Assembly: GCF_033118175.1 (NCBI RefSeq)
Contig: NC_083710.1
Span: 36,115,501-36,179,500 of the forward strand
DNA length: 64,000 nucleotides
Direction: 5' to 3'
Origin: Dama dama
Lineage: Eukaryota; Chordata; Mammalia; Artiodactyla; Cervidae
A program made the position numbers and the translations under genes. This document shows positions 29,588 to 40,196 of this stretch, in pieces. The notes under the pieces were generated by a model that was given only the letters and a program-made list of their open reading frames with translations, did no database searches and was not told where the DNA came from. How positions within the stretch are numbered: the first letter of the stretch is position 1; the number at the start of each line of letters is the position of its first letter.

Positions 29588-29805
29588 GAACTTTCCAGGT
29601 GGCTCAGTAGTAAAGAATCCTCTTGCTAATGCCGGAGAGGCAGGTTAGATCCTTGGGTCGGGAAGATCCCCTGGAGAAGGAAATGGCAACCCACTCCAGT
29701 TTTCTTGCCTGGAAAATCCCATGGACAGAGGAGCCTGGCAGGCTACAGTCCATGGGGTCACAAAGAGTCAGACATGTCTGAAGCGTCGGAGCATGCACGC
29801 ACTCC
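29588..29805 (+). mobile_element. Bov-tA SINE
   Basis: From 'ggaactttccaggtggctcag' to 'cagacatgtctgaagcgtcgg', full length. The promoter box is degraded (ggttagatccttgg). Confidence 0.94.
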
Positions 29806-29949
29806 CCATGCATGCTGGGGGCGTTCCTCCACCTCTATTTACGTGAGTCTGGGCCTCTTATTCAGTTTTTCTATCCAGGCCCCTTGAATGATGGAGGATA
29901 GTTCATACAAACCAACATTGGCATTCTAACTGGTTTCTCAGCTTCACTC

Positions 29950-30480
29950 CTGCCCAGGTTGCTTTTTAAAGCATAAATCAGACAAAACAGCTCCACTGTT
30001 GAGAGCGGTCCCAGCCTTCTATCACATGGGGGCTCTTCCCTACGGCGTTTTAAAAAAGTCTGCAGAGACTGGCTTCTTTCTACCCGGCTGTGGCCATTTC
30101 ATGCCTCTCACCTGCTTGCTCATGTCTCTCCCGCCCCAGTAGCCTCCTTCCTACCCTTTGAACACTTCAAACCTCAGGATCTTTGCACTTGGTCTTCTCT
30201 TTAATGGGGCCTCCACCCCTGGTCATTCGCGTCTTGTTGCTTCTCTTTGTCATTGAAATCTAAGCTCAAGCGTCACCTCCTCTCTGCTCCCCCACCCCCC
30301 CACCCCCGTCGACCTTAGCCAGCCCTCCTCCAATCAATGTCTGTCCCTGGGCTCGCTCTTGTTTTCTTCACGACACTTATCATTTCCAAAAATGGTCTTC
30401 TTCATTTATTGGTACACCTAGAACCACAACTAGTGCATAGTTGTTGCTTGACAAAGCTTCATGGAATAAATAAATGAGGG
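29950..30480 (+). mobile_element. L2 LINE 3' end
   Basis: Plus-strand L2 pattern: 'catgcctctcacctgcttg', 'caggatctttgcacttgg', 'gctcaagcgtcacctcctc', 'acgacacttatcatttcc', 'agtgcatagttgttgcttg', ending 'catggaataaataaatgag'. It is an ancient CR1-like LINE shared by all mammals, here about 530 bp with C-rich interruptions at 30289-30306. Confidence 0.75.
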
Positions 30481-30496
30481 AAAATGATGAGAAATG

Positions 30497-30606
30497 TTTT
30501 TTAAAATTTGTGTATGTATTTTAAAAATTGTGTATGTAAAATATGTATACATGTTTTTAAAATATGTATATTTTTTTAAAAATTGTATGTATATTTAAAA
30601 AAAAAT
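30497..30606. repeat. Degenerate AT-rich tandem repeat, about 20-bp unit
   Basis: Five to six imperfect copies of a unit like ttttaaaaattgtgtatgta, immediately after the L2 tail. Copies vary from 15 to 22 bp. The tract is nearly GC-free and would be a DNA-unwinding or matrix-attachment candidate. Confidence 0.7.
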
Positions 30607-30744
30607 TAATGTGAACTTTTCATCCTTCTTGAAAATATTTGTCAGTTTACTATAAAACAATCATTTGAATTGCCTATGGAGTGAAAATGCTTAGCGGATG
30701 GCAAATGGAGTCAATTCATTATCCAGCAAATGAACAAACCATTA
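30607..30744. other. AT-rich unique spacer
   Basis: No repeat or gene recognised between the tandem repeat and the next L1M. Confidence 0.4.
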
Positions 30745-31060
30745 TTTTTTTTCTGTTTCTCCCAGCTTTATTAAGATATGATTGACAGATGACATTTTTT
30801 AAGTTTAAAGCATGCGATCTGATGATTTGATGTACATACATGTTACAAAATGACTGCTACAGAAGGTTAATTAACACATCCATAACCTCAGAGAACTACA
30901 GTTTTTCCCTTGTGTGGTGATAACTTTAAAGACCTGCCCTGCAAATTTCAACTATAGACACACTACTGTTCATAATCGTCACCATGCTGTGTGTTAGACT
31001 CCAGAGCGAATTTGTTATTGAACAAGCGAATGAAGGAACCAGAAGTTTCTATCCCTTGGC
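30745..31060 (-). mobile_element. Ancient LINE-1 (L1M) 3' UTR, antisense
   Basis: 'agctttattaagatatgattg', 'tttaaagcatgcgatctgatg', 'ggttaattaacacatcc', 'taatcgtcaccatgctgtg' match the antisense L1M 3' UTR. Similarity fades near 31060. Confidence 0.8.
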
Positions 31061-31946
31061 ACCTCGGCCTGCCGGGCACAGCGCTGGTGCGCAGACCTGA
31101 GAGCGCCTCAGTCCTGAGCCTCCGAGGGGACATGTAGCTCCTTGTGGAGCAGGAAGAGTTTCCAGAACCACAGAGAGCTTCCCAAGCCAAGAGAGGCGAG
31201 ACTGTCAGATTGCTCTCTCCCTGGGATGTCTCTCTGTGGGTTCAGACGGCTGAGAACTGGGTCCTGATTGTTCTCATCACGGAGCAGGCTTCCCACAGAA
31301 CAGATGCACAGAGCCTGCACCCAGCAGGGGTGTCTCTTAGCCCATCCCTCCCCCACCTTCCCGGGGAGCGAGGCTGAAGGAGACCATGCGCTCTGCACCC
31401 CTGTGGGACCGCCTGCCGGCTCTCCATCCCCTGCACTGTCGGCCTCCTTTTGGACCACTTTCAAGAAACTCACACCTTCCAAGTTGATTCCCCCTTTCAC
31501 CCAGCATCCTTTGGGCCACCCCCCACCCCTCGCCTGGGGGCGTGTTTTCCAGATAAGCTCTGGATTCCGGGCACAATGTTGACCACAGTGAGAGGGGAAA
31601 TGCTGGGAAAAATCACAGCTTGTGTCTTCAGTCAGCTGGAAATGTCCCTTATCCTTTTCATCAGATTGGTCTTCTTCAGTTAGTGCCTTCTCGTCTGTAG
31701 GTTTTTCTGACTTCTTGGGAGACTGTTTTCCATGGGTCTCCTGCATTTCTGAGTCTCGTGAGCAGAGGCAGTGGGGTTTGTTCTGGGTGAATTTCCAAGG
31801 ATGTCTGTATGGCAGACAGCCCTGAGAGACTGACATGTGTCTCCCTCTGGGACACCAGGCAGGTTTGTTTCCTGACCCGCATTACAATGACAGTGTCTCC
31901 CCTCCAGGGTGGAGGTCTGGCAGCTTTGCTGCAGCCCCTCATAGAG
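31061..31946. other. Unique DNA with an isolated 242-codon open frame
   Basis: Repeat-free. The minus strand is open from 31836 to 31108 (242 codons). Its N-terminal third is Lys/Glu/Asp-rich (QSPKKSEKPTDEKALTEEDQ), unusual for a chance frame, while the rest is Gly/Pro-rich. All three minus frames are open at 31680-31836, which lowers its weight. No splice structure, domain or homologue is recognised. Possible unannotated exon, pseudogene or chance. Confidence 0.3.
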
Positions 31947-32138
31947 CAGCAGTCCCCAGTCTTTTTGGCACCAGAGGCCAGTTTCATGGAAGACAGTTTT
32001 TCCACCGACCAGAGTGGGGGTGATGGTTCTGGGGTGATTCAAGGGCATTGCATATATTGTGCACTTTATTTCTGTTATTATTACATCAGCTCCACCTCAG
32101 ATCATCGGGTATTAGATCTTGGAGGTTGGGGACCCCTG
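31947..32138. mobile_element. Short hAT-like DNA transposon remnant
   Basis: Left end cagcagtccccagt and right end gttggggacccctg are near-inverse terminal repeats. Inside are 'tttttggcaccagagg', 'gtttcatggaagacag', 'tgatggttctggggtgattc' and 'cagatcatcgggtattagatc', typical of a non-autonomous mammalian hAT family. At 192 bp it is internally deleted. I see no clean 8-bp target-site duplication. Confidence 0.7.
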
Positions 32139-32483
32139 CTAGATCCCTATTTCTGGCACAGCTACTGAGCTGTGCCAGAGACCCACTGCCCACTCACCCC
32201 CAACCAGGGCTGCTCCGCGTCGCCTGTGAACTGGGCGGTGGGGGGGGGGGGTGGCGAAGGAAACATGCTTCTCATCGTGCCATGAGTAATAAAGTCCCTT
32301 GTCTATGACCCAGGAGCCTCGTGCCTTCTGCCCCCTGTCTGTGAAACCATGCGGGCTCACATAACCAGGAGCAGGGTAAAAACCTCAGACCTTTCTAGAC
32401 ACCCCTCTGGTCTCTATCCTGTAACGTAACTGTAACTATATGGCACTAGTATACATGTTATACTGAAATTGTATCAACTCTCA
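32139..32483. other. Unique spacer with G12 tract
   Basis: 345 bp. Contains 12 consecutive G at 32240-32251. No gene or other repeat. Confidence 0.5.
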
Positions 32484-32648
32484 AGTATACGAATGGGCTT
32501 CTCAGGTGGCTCAGACGGTAAAGCATCTGCCTGCAGTGCAGGAGACCCCTGGTTCGATCCCTGGGTCAGGAAGATCCCCTGGAGAAAGGAATGGCAACCC
32601 ACTCCAGTATTCTTGCCTGGAGAATCCCATACAGAAGAGTATATGAAT
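32484..32648 (+). mobile_element. Bov-tA SINE lacking the Bov-A 3' end
   Basis: Body 32495-32637 stops after 'gagaatcccat', about 60 bp short. It is nevertheless flanked by a target-site duplication agtatacgaat (32484-32494) and agtatatgaat (32638-32648), one mismatch, so it inserted in this shortened form. Confidence 0.92.
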
Positions 32649-34149
32649 CTTGTTTCCTCAAGGGCAAGCAAGATGCCCCCTCAAATTATGTAATAACTAT
32701 GGGGCACATAGCAAGTGCCCCCTAACTTCTTGCTGTCATTTCATCCTCTGGGTGGACTGTGGCTGGGGATGTGCCACTGCTGTGTCCAGAGGGGCCACTT
32801 CTGGGTGCCAAGTCCCTGGTGTTGGTGGGGTGTCCCTGTTGATAGGGGTCTCCACTGTAACTGTAGGTCATTTCCTCCACTACCTGGGGCTGCTCCCCAC
32901 CACCTGGTGAACTGGAAAGTACCAGGGGGGGATGGTAAAAGGGGCCGTTAATAAGAACAGGCCCAGATGAATTGTCTAGGTCCATGAGCCAAATGCTTAG
33001 GCATGATGCGCTGGGAAGAAAATTTCAACTCCCCCAGCTCTGTCAAAGTCCTCAGTGTCCCAGTGTGTGGGAGGCTGCTCTGCCCATCACCCTGGGTGTC
33101 AGGAATACCAGGGGCAAGAGCGATGGAGTCAAGGCCAAGTCTGCAGCAGGTCCAGGCTCTCCCTTGGCAGGAGACTTAGGGCTATGGGGAAACAGAAATG
33201 AACCCACATGAGGAGACCACCAGACCCATCTCTGAATCAGCCGGCAGCCGCTCAGTCCTCTTTTCATTGTGTTAGACTCTGTGATGCTGTACAAAGAAGA
33301 GCCAATAATCATGATTTTACTTTATTAAAAAAATCAAACTGCTATCAAATGCCACTCCTGTGAACTGGGAGCGCCAGGCTGGTACAAGGATGGGCCTTGG
33401 GTCGGGACCCAGAAGTTACCAAGTGAAGGTCTTGGCTCTGCCACCTGCGGACAGAGGGAACCCCGTTTCCTCACTTCTGATGAGTCGTAACATGATGCTG
33501 GTTTCTGTGTGTGAGGGCGCTGGGGGGCTCAGGCACTCCAGGGGTGCAGAGATGGGTGTGCTGGGGGCTCAGGGGTAGTGGGGGCGAGGTGGGGCACATT
33601 ACCCTCAGTAGCCACCAGGGGGCACCAGTGAGCGCCCCCAAACCGTTTCCTTCTCCAAAAAACCCTTCCCTTAGAAGGAGAGCTCACACTTCAGGCTGTG
33701 AATCACCAGCATTAACAGAGAAAGCCACGACTTCATGGGTGTGTTTGACGAGCCAGATGTTTCACACATGCATAATGTTATTTCTCTTCTTGAGTCACTC
33801 TGACATTTATGATATCTACAACACCTCTGAACCGCCCTGATATTCCAAATGAAGGAGCTAGTTCTCAACAAATGTGATGCACGGTCAAGGTGGAGAGAGG
33901 GTTCTGGAAGGACCTGTCCTGACTCAGCAGAGGTGCTCCTGACACCGGCTCCAGGTTTGCCGAGAAGGGAAAGTCCTTTCCATGTGTTGTCTAATTAATC
34001 CTGGCCGCCGTCCTGTGTGGGGGTGGGGGGTGTCTATTACTTGCACCTTCTTTCTACCAGAAGACAGAGCGGCTCAGGGGAGGACGGAACCACCTTCTGC
34101 AGGGTCAGGCGGGTGGCAGCCTGTAGGCTCTGTCCGGAGTGGGAATTCC
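32649..34149. other. Repeat-poor DNA with CTCF-like motif and MIR pieces
   Basis: About 1.5 kb. Weak MIR (sense) at 33395-33500 ('ggctctgccacctgcgg...cctcacttctg') and antisense MIR at 33970-34100 ('tttccatgtgttgtctaattaatcct'). A strong CTCF-like motif at 33609-33627. No gene. Confidence 0.5.
33609..33627 (+). promoter_or_regulatory. Strong CTCF-like motif
   Basis: The core ccaccagggggcac (33612-33625) matches the CTCF zinc-finger 4-7 core (CCACYAGRGGGCR) at essentially every position, preceded by 'tag'. It lies in unique DNA, not in a SINE. CTCF anchors loops and insulates domains, and the plus-strand orientation would set loop direction. Occupancy is unknown. Confidence 0.6.
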
Positions 34150-34612
34150 AGTCATCTAACATTCCTGAATTAACAGAACAACACAGATGGACAACAGACT
34201 ACTGGTTATCAGGGGTTAGAGAGAGAAGGAGGAGGAAGCCATTACAAAGAGCAACACAAGGGAGCTTGGTGGGGACTGAACTGTCCTTGATGGAGGTGAT
34301 GGATATTACTATACTGCACCTAAAGTTGCATAGAACCACACATACCCACCCACACACACACACACACACACACGCACGCACAAATAAGCGCATGTATAGC
34401 TGGAGAAATCCAGATACACTCTGGATTTCACTGAGTGGATTGCACTGATGTCAATTCTTGGTTTTTATCTTTGATTATGGTTGTGCTGGATGGTAACCTT
34501 GGTGGTAGGGGGAGGGGCAGTGCTGGGAGTAAGGTGTTTGGGACTTCCCTGGACATTTCTTTGCAATTTCCTGTGAATCTATGATTATTTCCAAATAAAA
34601 AATTGAAAGATA
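34150..34612 (+). mobile_element. Ancient LINE-1 (L1M) 3' UTR, sense
   Basis: 'gacaacagactactggttatc', 'agcaacacaagggagcttgg', 'gtcaattcttggtttttatc', 'tttgcaatttcctgtgaatc', 'ccaaataaaaaattgaaag' mark the plus-strand 3' end. A (CA)n expansion sits in the middle. Confidence 0.82.
34351..34373 (+). repeat. (CA)11 microsatellite
   Basis: 23-bp tract inside the L1M 3' UTR, followed by the related 'gcacgcac'. Confidence 0.95.
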
Positions 34613-34689
34613 TCTTGTAGTGTTAGAAAGCAAGGAAGTGCTGAAAATGCACTTTGATGGGGCTTGTCAAAGGGACACGAAGCCAACAG

Positions 34690-35520
34690 AAAGAGCTCCT
34701 GGTGGACAACCCTGGAGTTGTTGAGCAGCAAGACAAATTGGTGTTGGGTTATGACCCAAAATATAAAATAAATATCCCTGAGTTCATGTTAATGTAAGTA
34801 AATAAATGAAAAGTAAGTGAGTGTGGGGAGAAGAGGCAAATATACTTCATAGGAAAAGCCTTCAGGCGGGCTAAGTCGCTTCAGTCGTGTCAGACGCTTC
34901 ATGACCCCATGGGCTGCAGCCCTCCAGGCTCCTCTGTCCCTGGGATTCTCCAGGCAAGAATACTGGAGTGGGTTGCCATGCCGTTCTCCAGGGGATCTTC
35001 CCGACCCAGGGATCAAACCCACGTCACTTATGTCTCCTGCTTTGGCAGGCGGGTTCTTTACCACTAGCGCCACCTGGGAAACCAGGAAAAGTCTAAATAG
35101 TCTAAAGGTCTGAATAATGTAGACCCTCCACCCTCAGGAAGTCAGAGGGTGATTCTCCACTCATTAAGGAGAGAACTATCCTATACTGTCCAAAACTATC
35201 AAGATCTTTGAAAAAACAAAGAAAAGTCTGAGAAACCGTTACAGCCCAGAGGAGCCTAAGAAGACAAGCTAACAGGATGGCCTGTGGGATCCTGGGAGAG
35301 AAGAAGGACATACGGTAAAAATGAAGGAAATCCGAATGAGTCATGAACTTTACTGAATAATAATATATCCATATTGGTTCATTAATTATAACAGATGTAG
35401 CACACCAGTGTGAGATGTTAATAATAGGAAAGGCTGTGGGCTGGGTGTAAGGGAACTCTCTGAACTGTCTTTCAATATTTTTGCAAATCTAGAACTGTTC
35501 TAAAAAAAAAAAAGAAAGTT
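34690..35520 (+). mobile_element. Ancient LINE-1 (L1M) 3' UTR, sense, with nested Bov-tA
   Basis: 'aaacaaagaaaagtctgagaaacc', 'gtgggatcctgggagagaag', 'ggaaatccgaatgagtcatg', 'gtgtaagggaactctctg', 'tcaatatttttgcaaatc', then A12 at 35502-35513. A second, independent L1M 3' end in the same orientation as its left neighbour. Confidence 0.75.
34851..35094 (-). mobile_element. Bov-tA SINE with 11-bp target-site duplication
   Basis: Body 34862-35083. Duplication aggaaaagcct (34851-34861) and aggaaaagtct (35084-35094), one mismatch, inside L1M. Confidence 0.95.
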
Positions 35521-36999
35521 TATTAGCAAATAAGAGTGAAAAGAAATGAAAGTTTTGATACAAAGTTTTTGAGCCACTTCTGTGAATCAGGAAGGGTTTT
35601 ACGGTCAGAGTCATCCTAACAGTGGGCATGTCTTTCCCGGCTGTGTTTTGCTGAATGGGACCTGCAGCTCACTCAGTTTGGCTGGAGTGTGGGCCCAGGT
35701 CTTCTGACTGTCCTTCCAGGTTCTTCCCGTTATACACACAAAGACCCAGAGAAAAGCCATTATTTGGTTATGGTATGGAGACCAGTTAACTGGAATGCTC
35801 CATCCTCAACCATTCATGGCTTTGTCCTCCCTCTAGGGCTCACTGTAATTCCCTGAAGTTTGCATACACAAGTCCTAATTGTCACAACCATTCAACAGGG
35901 TAGAGATTGTTTGCTCCATGGTAGGGTTGGAGAAACTGAGACTCAGAGAGGTAATGTTCTCAAGGTCACTCAGTGGCCAGCCGTGGGTCAGGAGTCAAAC
36001 TCCAAGCTCTGCCCACCCCTCACTGCGCCATGGCCCTCCTTGAATGACCAGCACAGCCCCACTAAAGGAATTTCACATCATCACAGACATACCCATGATT
36101 CCTGGGTCTTTTCTCTGACGGCTCTTTGCTCTGTGGGGACAGTTAGTGAGGGTTCAGCTTTGTCTTGTGAGAAAAGTCTCTGGAATATTTTCATAAATGG
36201 GACGGGGAATGAGAATTGCTTGCTGCCATCACAGGACACATTATAGAATCAACACTATAAACCAAGTTGGTGAAACATCACATATTGGCCCCCCTGTCCT
36301 ACGCCTGCTCCCATGGCAGACATGCTTAATCAATCTCAAACTCTTGTCTGCTGAGCCCAGACTCAGTCCAGCAAGTTGCTCTCTTGTGCTCTCCAGGCAG
36401 ACACCAGAGCTGTCCCTGAGGTGATAGCCCCTGCCACCCTAGCTAGGGCACTGCTGCCACACTTTACATTCTCAACACTTGAAAAACAGGAGGAGGGCAG
36501 GCGTAGGCTGGTGACTGCATTAGCAGCTGGTGCACTAGTCATAACACACAACTATTCCTCCATCCTTTAATTAGGATTCGCAGTCACAACTGCATTCCTG
36601 ATGCTCCGGGAAGAGGCAGACTCCATAGAGCTGCCGAGTGCCAGGGTGGTGGGATGCCCGAGGGCAGTGTGGGCCGGCCACTGTGGGAAGTGACATTTAA
36701 GGCTTCTCCTTGGAAGAAGACCTTAGCAGTTACCAGAGGGGATACCTGCAGGAGGAGCCTTTGTGTTTTGTTCCAGAAAGCACCAGCCTATAGGAACAAG
36801 CTGGAAAATTACCTTATGGTCCCTGTCCACCTGATGACTGTATTAGGCCCCAGTATGAATATCAGTAATAAGTCCATGGGTTAACTGCAGTCAGTACACA
36901 TCATTCTGAAATACGAAGCCAAATTACCCAGGACTAGCACTTACAGGGATGTGCCAACCCTGATGAAGGCTAAAACAAATTATTAAGTTATAATGCTTC
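35521..36999. other. Unique DNA with one MIR
   Basis: About 1.5 kb. Antisense MIR at 35860-36040 ('gttggagaaactgagactcagagagg', 'caaggtcactcagtggcc'). The remainder (36040-36999) shows no repeat, gene or strong motif. Confidence 0.55.
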
Positions 37000-37186
37000 T
37001 AAGATTGAAGGCAGGAGGAGAAGGGGATGACAGAGGATGAGATGGTTGGATGGCATCACTGACTCAATGGACATGAATTTGAGAAAGTTCCGGGAGTTGG
37101 TGAAGGACAGGGAAGCCTGGTGTGCTGCAGTCCATGGGGTCACAAAGAGTCGGACACGACTGAGAGGCTGAACAACAGCAGCAGCA
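37000..37186 (+). mobile_element. BovB LINE 3' end
   Basis: 187-bp plus-strand terminus: 'gattgaaggcaggaggagaagg', 'gatggcatcactgactcaatgg', 'gtcggacacgactgagagg', ending 'ctgaacaacagcagcag'. Strongly 5' truncated. Confidence 0.92.
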
Positions 37187-38767
37187 TAAGTGGCTCACAG
37201 ACTGTGCGCGAGCGTAGCTCATATCTGCTCACACTTTGGTTTTCACTTCCAGCCTTGTTTCCTCCTTCTGTGGGTTCCCACAGCTCAGAACGGAGGGACC
37301 ACACAGTCCCATGTAACACAAACTCCCTGACAGGTTTCACGGACAGACTGGACCAGTTCTGTGCAGATGCCAAGCTCAGCTTGTTAGTGTTCTAAGGAAG
37401 CAAGCATCTCAGGTTACCTTTGATGCTAGGGGTTCAGTGAAAGACCCCAGGCACCTGGATGGCAGAGGATATGGGTTCCTGAGCTGTGGGGTCCCACTGG
37501 GCTCCTGCATGTCCCAGACTGGGGCGTGTGACAGGGAAGAGACGCAGCCTGCACCACCTGGCTGGCCTCTTGGAGGGTGCCTGACTTCCATACTTCCCAA
37601 AGGTCTGATGTTGTCACCGTGACACTGATCTCACACCTGTAGGTCATCAGAAGTCAATAGGATGGACACAGTGTATTTTGATGGGCTCTCGGAGCTGCAG
37701 TATGCAGAGTGCTGCCTTTGCTGCGATCTGCCCACCTGCTGGTGTGTCTTCATCGCTCTGGTCAGCTCTGAGCCAGCACCTTCACCCTGGTCTGGTTCGG
37801 GGCCCTGAAGACCTTCGCAGGGGACAGCCACCTCTCCCCCCGGCCCTGCCCCTGTCTGCTGGCCTGCGCACGGCTCTCCCTGCACACGGGAGACGGAAGC
37901 AGCCTTGAGTCCGTGTCGGGGACCTCAGCAGAGAAGGGAGGGGCTGGGAGTGGGGAGCCAAGGAGAAACAGATTTTGGAAGAACTGGGTCTCTTATGCCA
38001 GCCCTCACCTGCCTGCGCTATTTCTGCAGCTGGCGAGCACAAGAGCACAGTGTGTGAAGTTCAAATCTGTTTCTGCACCGTCAGATCAAGCCTGGGGAGC
38101 GGGTGGATGAAAGTCCTCTGGGAGATCCGAGATCAGGGTGAAGAGGAGAGGCGTGGTCACGGGTCGCCAGGCCAGGGTCCCTTTGGCTGCAGCCTCTGTA
38201 GCCAGACTAGTCCCCAGGCAGGAGAGCAGCTTCAGGCCTGCTCTCCCTCCCTTCCCCACGCCCCACCCCACCACGGAGCCCCTGTGCCTGGAAGCAAACT
38301 TTGAAGTATAGGCTGCTCTACAGAGTACCAGGCACACGCCCCTGGGCTCTGGGTGGATGGAAGCTGGTGTCAGCACTTACTTACAAGGCACTGAGCCCCA
38401 GCTGGAGAGGGGTGAGCTGGGGGACTAAGGGAGCCAGACACCTGTCCTCAGAAAAGTGGCCCCGGTGTTCGGTTCAGCCTCCCAGGTGGCTGCAACGAGG
38501 GCCCACGTGGCCCAGCGCACTCTCACACCTGCCGCAGGATGGCCTCGGGGTTTGTGCCTTGTCTGTGATGGGCAGGAGGAGGTGCTCAGAAATCCACTTG
38601 AATGGAGAGTCCTCTGAGAGATGGGGGCTCTTTCTACATCCACGTTCCATGTGGACTTTGCACATGGAATTAAACAGCCCTGATTGGCTTGAGACCTCAC
38701 TCCCATTCTTGATGCGATGTTCGAGACTGGGGACGATTCCCAGGTGTCCATTTGACAGCCTCAGATT
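37187..38767. other. Unique GC-moderate DNA
   Basis: About 1.6 kb without recognised repeats. Frames of 169 codons (38301-38810) and about 108 codons have no domain. 37700-37910 is GC-rich with some CpG. No gene supported. Confidence 0.5.
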
Positions 38768-39566
38768 TTTTTTTTTTAATTTATTTTTTGGCTGCACTGG
38801 GTCAAATTAAAAAAGTGTCAATTAAAAAGACGCTTGCTCCTTGGAAGAAAAGCTATGACCAACCTAGACAGCATATTAAAAAGCAGAGACATTACTTTGC
38901 CAACAAAGGTCCGTCTAGTCAAAGCTATGGTTTTTCCAGTAGTCATGCATGGATGTCAGAGTTGGACCATAAAGAAAGCTGAGTGCTGAAGAATTGATGC
39001 TTTTTGAACTGTGGTGTTGGAGAAGACTCTTGAGAGTCCCTTGGGCTGCAAGGAGATCCAACCAGTCCCTCATAAAGGAAATCAGTCCTGAATAGTTGTT
39101 GGAAGGACTGATGATGAAGCTGAAACTCCAACACTTTGGCCACCTGATAGGAAGAACTGACTCATTGGAAAAGACCGTGATGCTGGAAAAGATTGAAGGC
39201 AGGAGGAGAAGGGGATGACAGAGGATGAGATGGCTGGATGGCATCACCGACTCGATGGACATGAGTTTGAGTAGACTCCGGGAGCTGGTGATGGACAGGG
39301 AGGCATGGCGTGCTGCAGTCCATGGGGTCGCAAAGAATCGGACACGACTGAGTGACTGAACTGAACTGAGCTGTGCTGGGTCTCGCTATGAGGGCTTTCT
39401 CTCATTGCAGCAAGCGGGGCCTAGCTACTCTTCCTGAAGAACACAGGCTCAATAGCTGTGTTGCATGGGCTTCGTTGCTCGTGGGATCTTCTGGGACCAG
39501 GATCGAACTCGAGTCTCCTGCATTGGCAGGCGGATTCTTCACCACTGAGCCACCAGGGAAGCCCGG
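38768..39566 (-). mobile_element. CHR-type SINE split by a BovB insertion
   Basis: Left tail and start 38768-38803 (poly-T, 'ttggctgcactgggtc'). It resumes at 39370 with 'gctgtgctgggtctcgctatg' and ends with 'gagccaccagggaagccc'. Confidence 0.85.
38791..39382 (+). mobile_element. BovB LINE 3' part with 13-bp target-site duplication
   Basis: Body 38804-39369 (566 bp, plus strand), ending 'gagtgactgaactgaactga'. Duplication gctgcactgggtc (38791-38803) and gctgtgctgggtc (39370-39382), two mismatches. Contains the C-terminal BovB coding part in broken frames. Confidence 0.93.
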
Positions 39567-40040
39567 CCACAGATATTTTTGCAAGCTGTTTCTTTCTTGG
39601 GCACTGATGCGGGCCCAAACAGCAGACTAATGTTAAAATGCCTCCAGCTGAGCCCCTCTCCCCCAGACACGCAGCCTGTCTTCCATCCCTTGTCACTCAT
39701 TTGCAGGTGTTATATGAAAGCTGGACTGATCCCCCCTCAGTATTAAAAAGGCTCCCTTGGCTTAGGAGGAGGGAGCGACCAGGTAGTAATTAAGGTCTTC
39801 ACTGCAGAGAGTGAATAATGAGTGTTACTCAGTGCGAAAATGACGGCAATTCCTCACCTGTCAGATGAAAAGGGTGCAGAAGAGAAGAGTTTAAAAATAG
39901 GGACGATGCTCAGGGTGTGATGGGGACAGCTGGCAGCCTGGGGGCTGCTGTCTGGCACGGAGGCGGGAGGTGAGCCGGCTGGGCATCCTTGGAGGAGCTC
40001 TGGAGCTCCTTGTCTTGAAGAACCAGGCAGGCTGTCTCCT

Positions 40041-40052
40041 TGACCTTGACCT
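40041..40052 (-). promoter_or_regulatory. Perfect DR0 / extended NR5A-ESRR half-site
   Basis: Minus strand AGGTCAAGGTCA. It is both the consensus DR0 for NR6A1 (GCNF) and contains TCAAGGTCA, the extended half-site of NR5A1/NR5A2 and ESRR receptors. Unique DNA. Activity is inferred. Confidence 0.4.
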
Positions 40053-40188
40053 TGGACACGATCTTGTTCCCTGTCTCCTTCTGGGAACCTCAGTCTCCGG
40101 CTGACCTTCACTGACATCCTCTGAAGACACTCGCAGAGTGGGCTCCCCACCACCATCACCCCCCGACCCCCTCCACTGAGGAGTCTCC

Positions 40189-40196
40189 TGACGTCA
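40189..40196. promoter_or_regulatory. Perfect CRE (TGACGTCA)
   Basis: Full palindromic CRE in 'cctgacgtcagc', about 140 bp right of the DR0. Same core as at 478-489. No promoter structure is visible. Confidence 0.4.

Noticed and set aside
32573..32607. tRNA-gene-like promoter boxes in SINEs (here and in most Bov-tA/CHR copies)
   Set aside because: They belong to tRNA-derived SINE heads that cannot fold into a functional tRNA.
33792..33799. AP-1-like TGAGTCA words (also at about 11816 and 58366)
   Set aside because: 7-mers at roughly chance frequency, without clustering.
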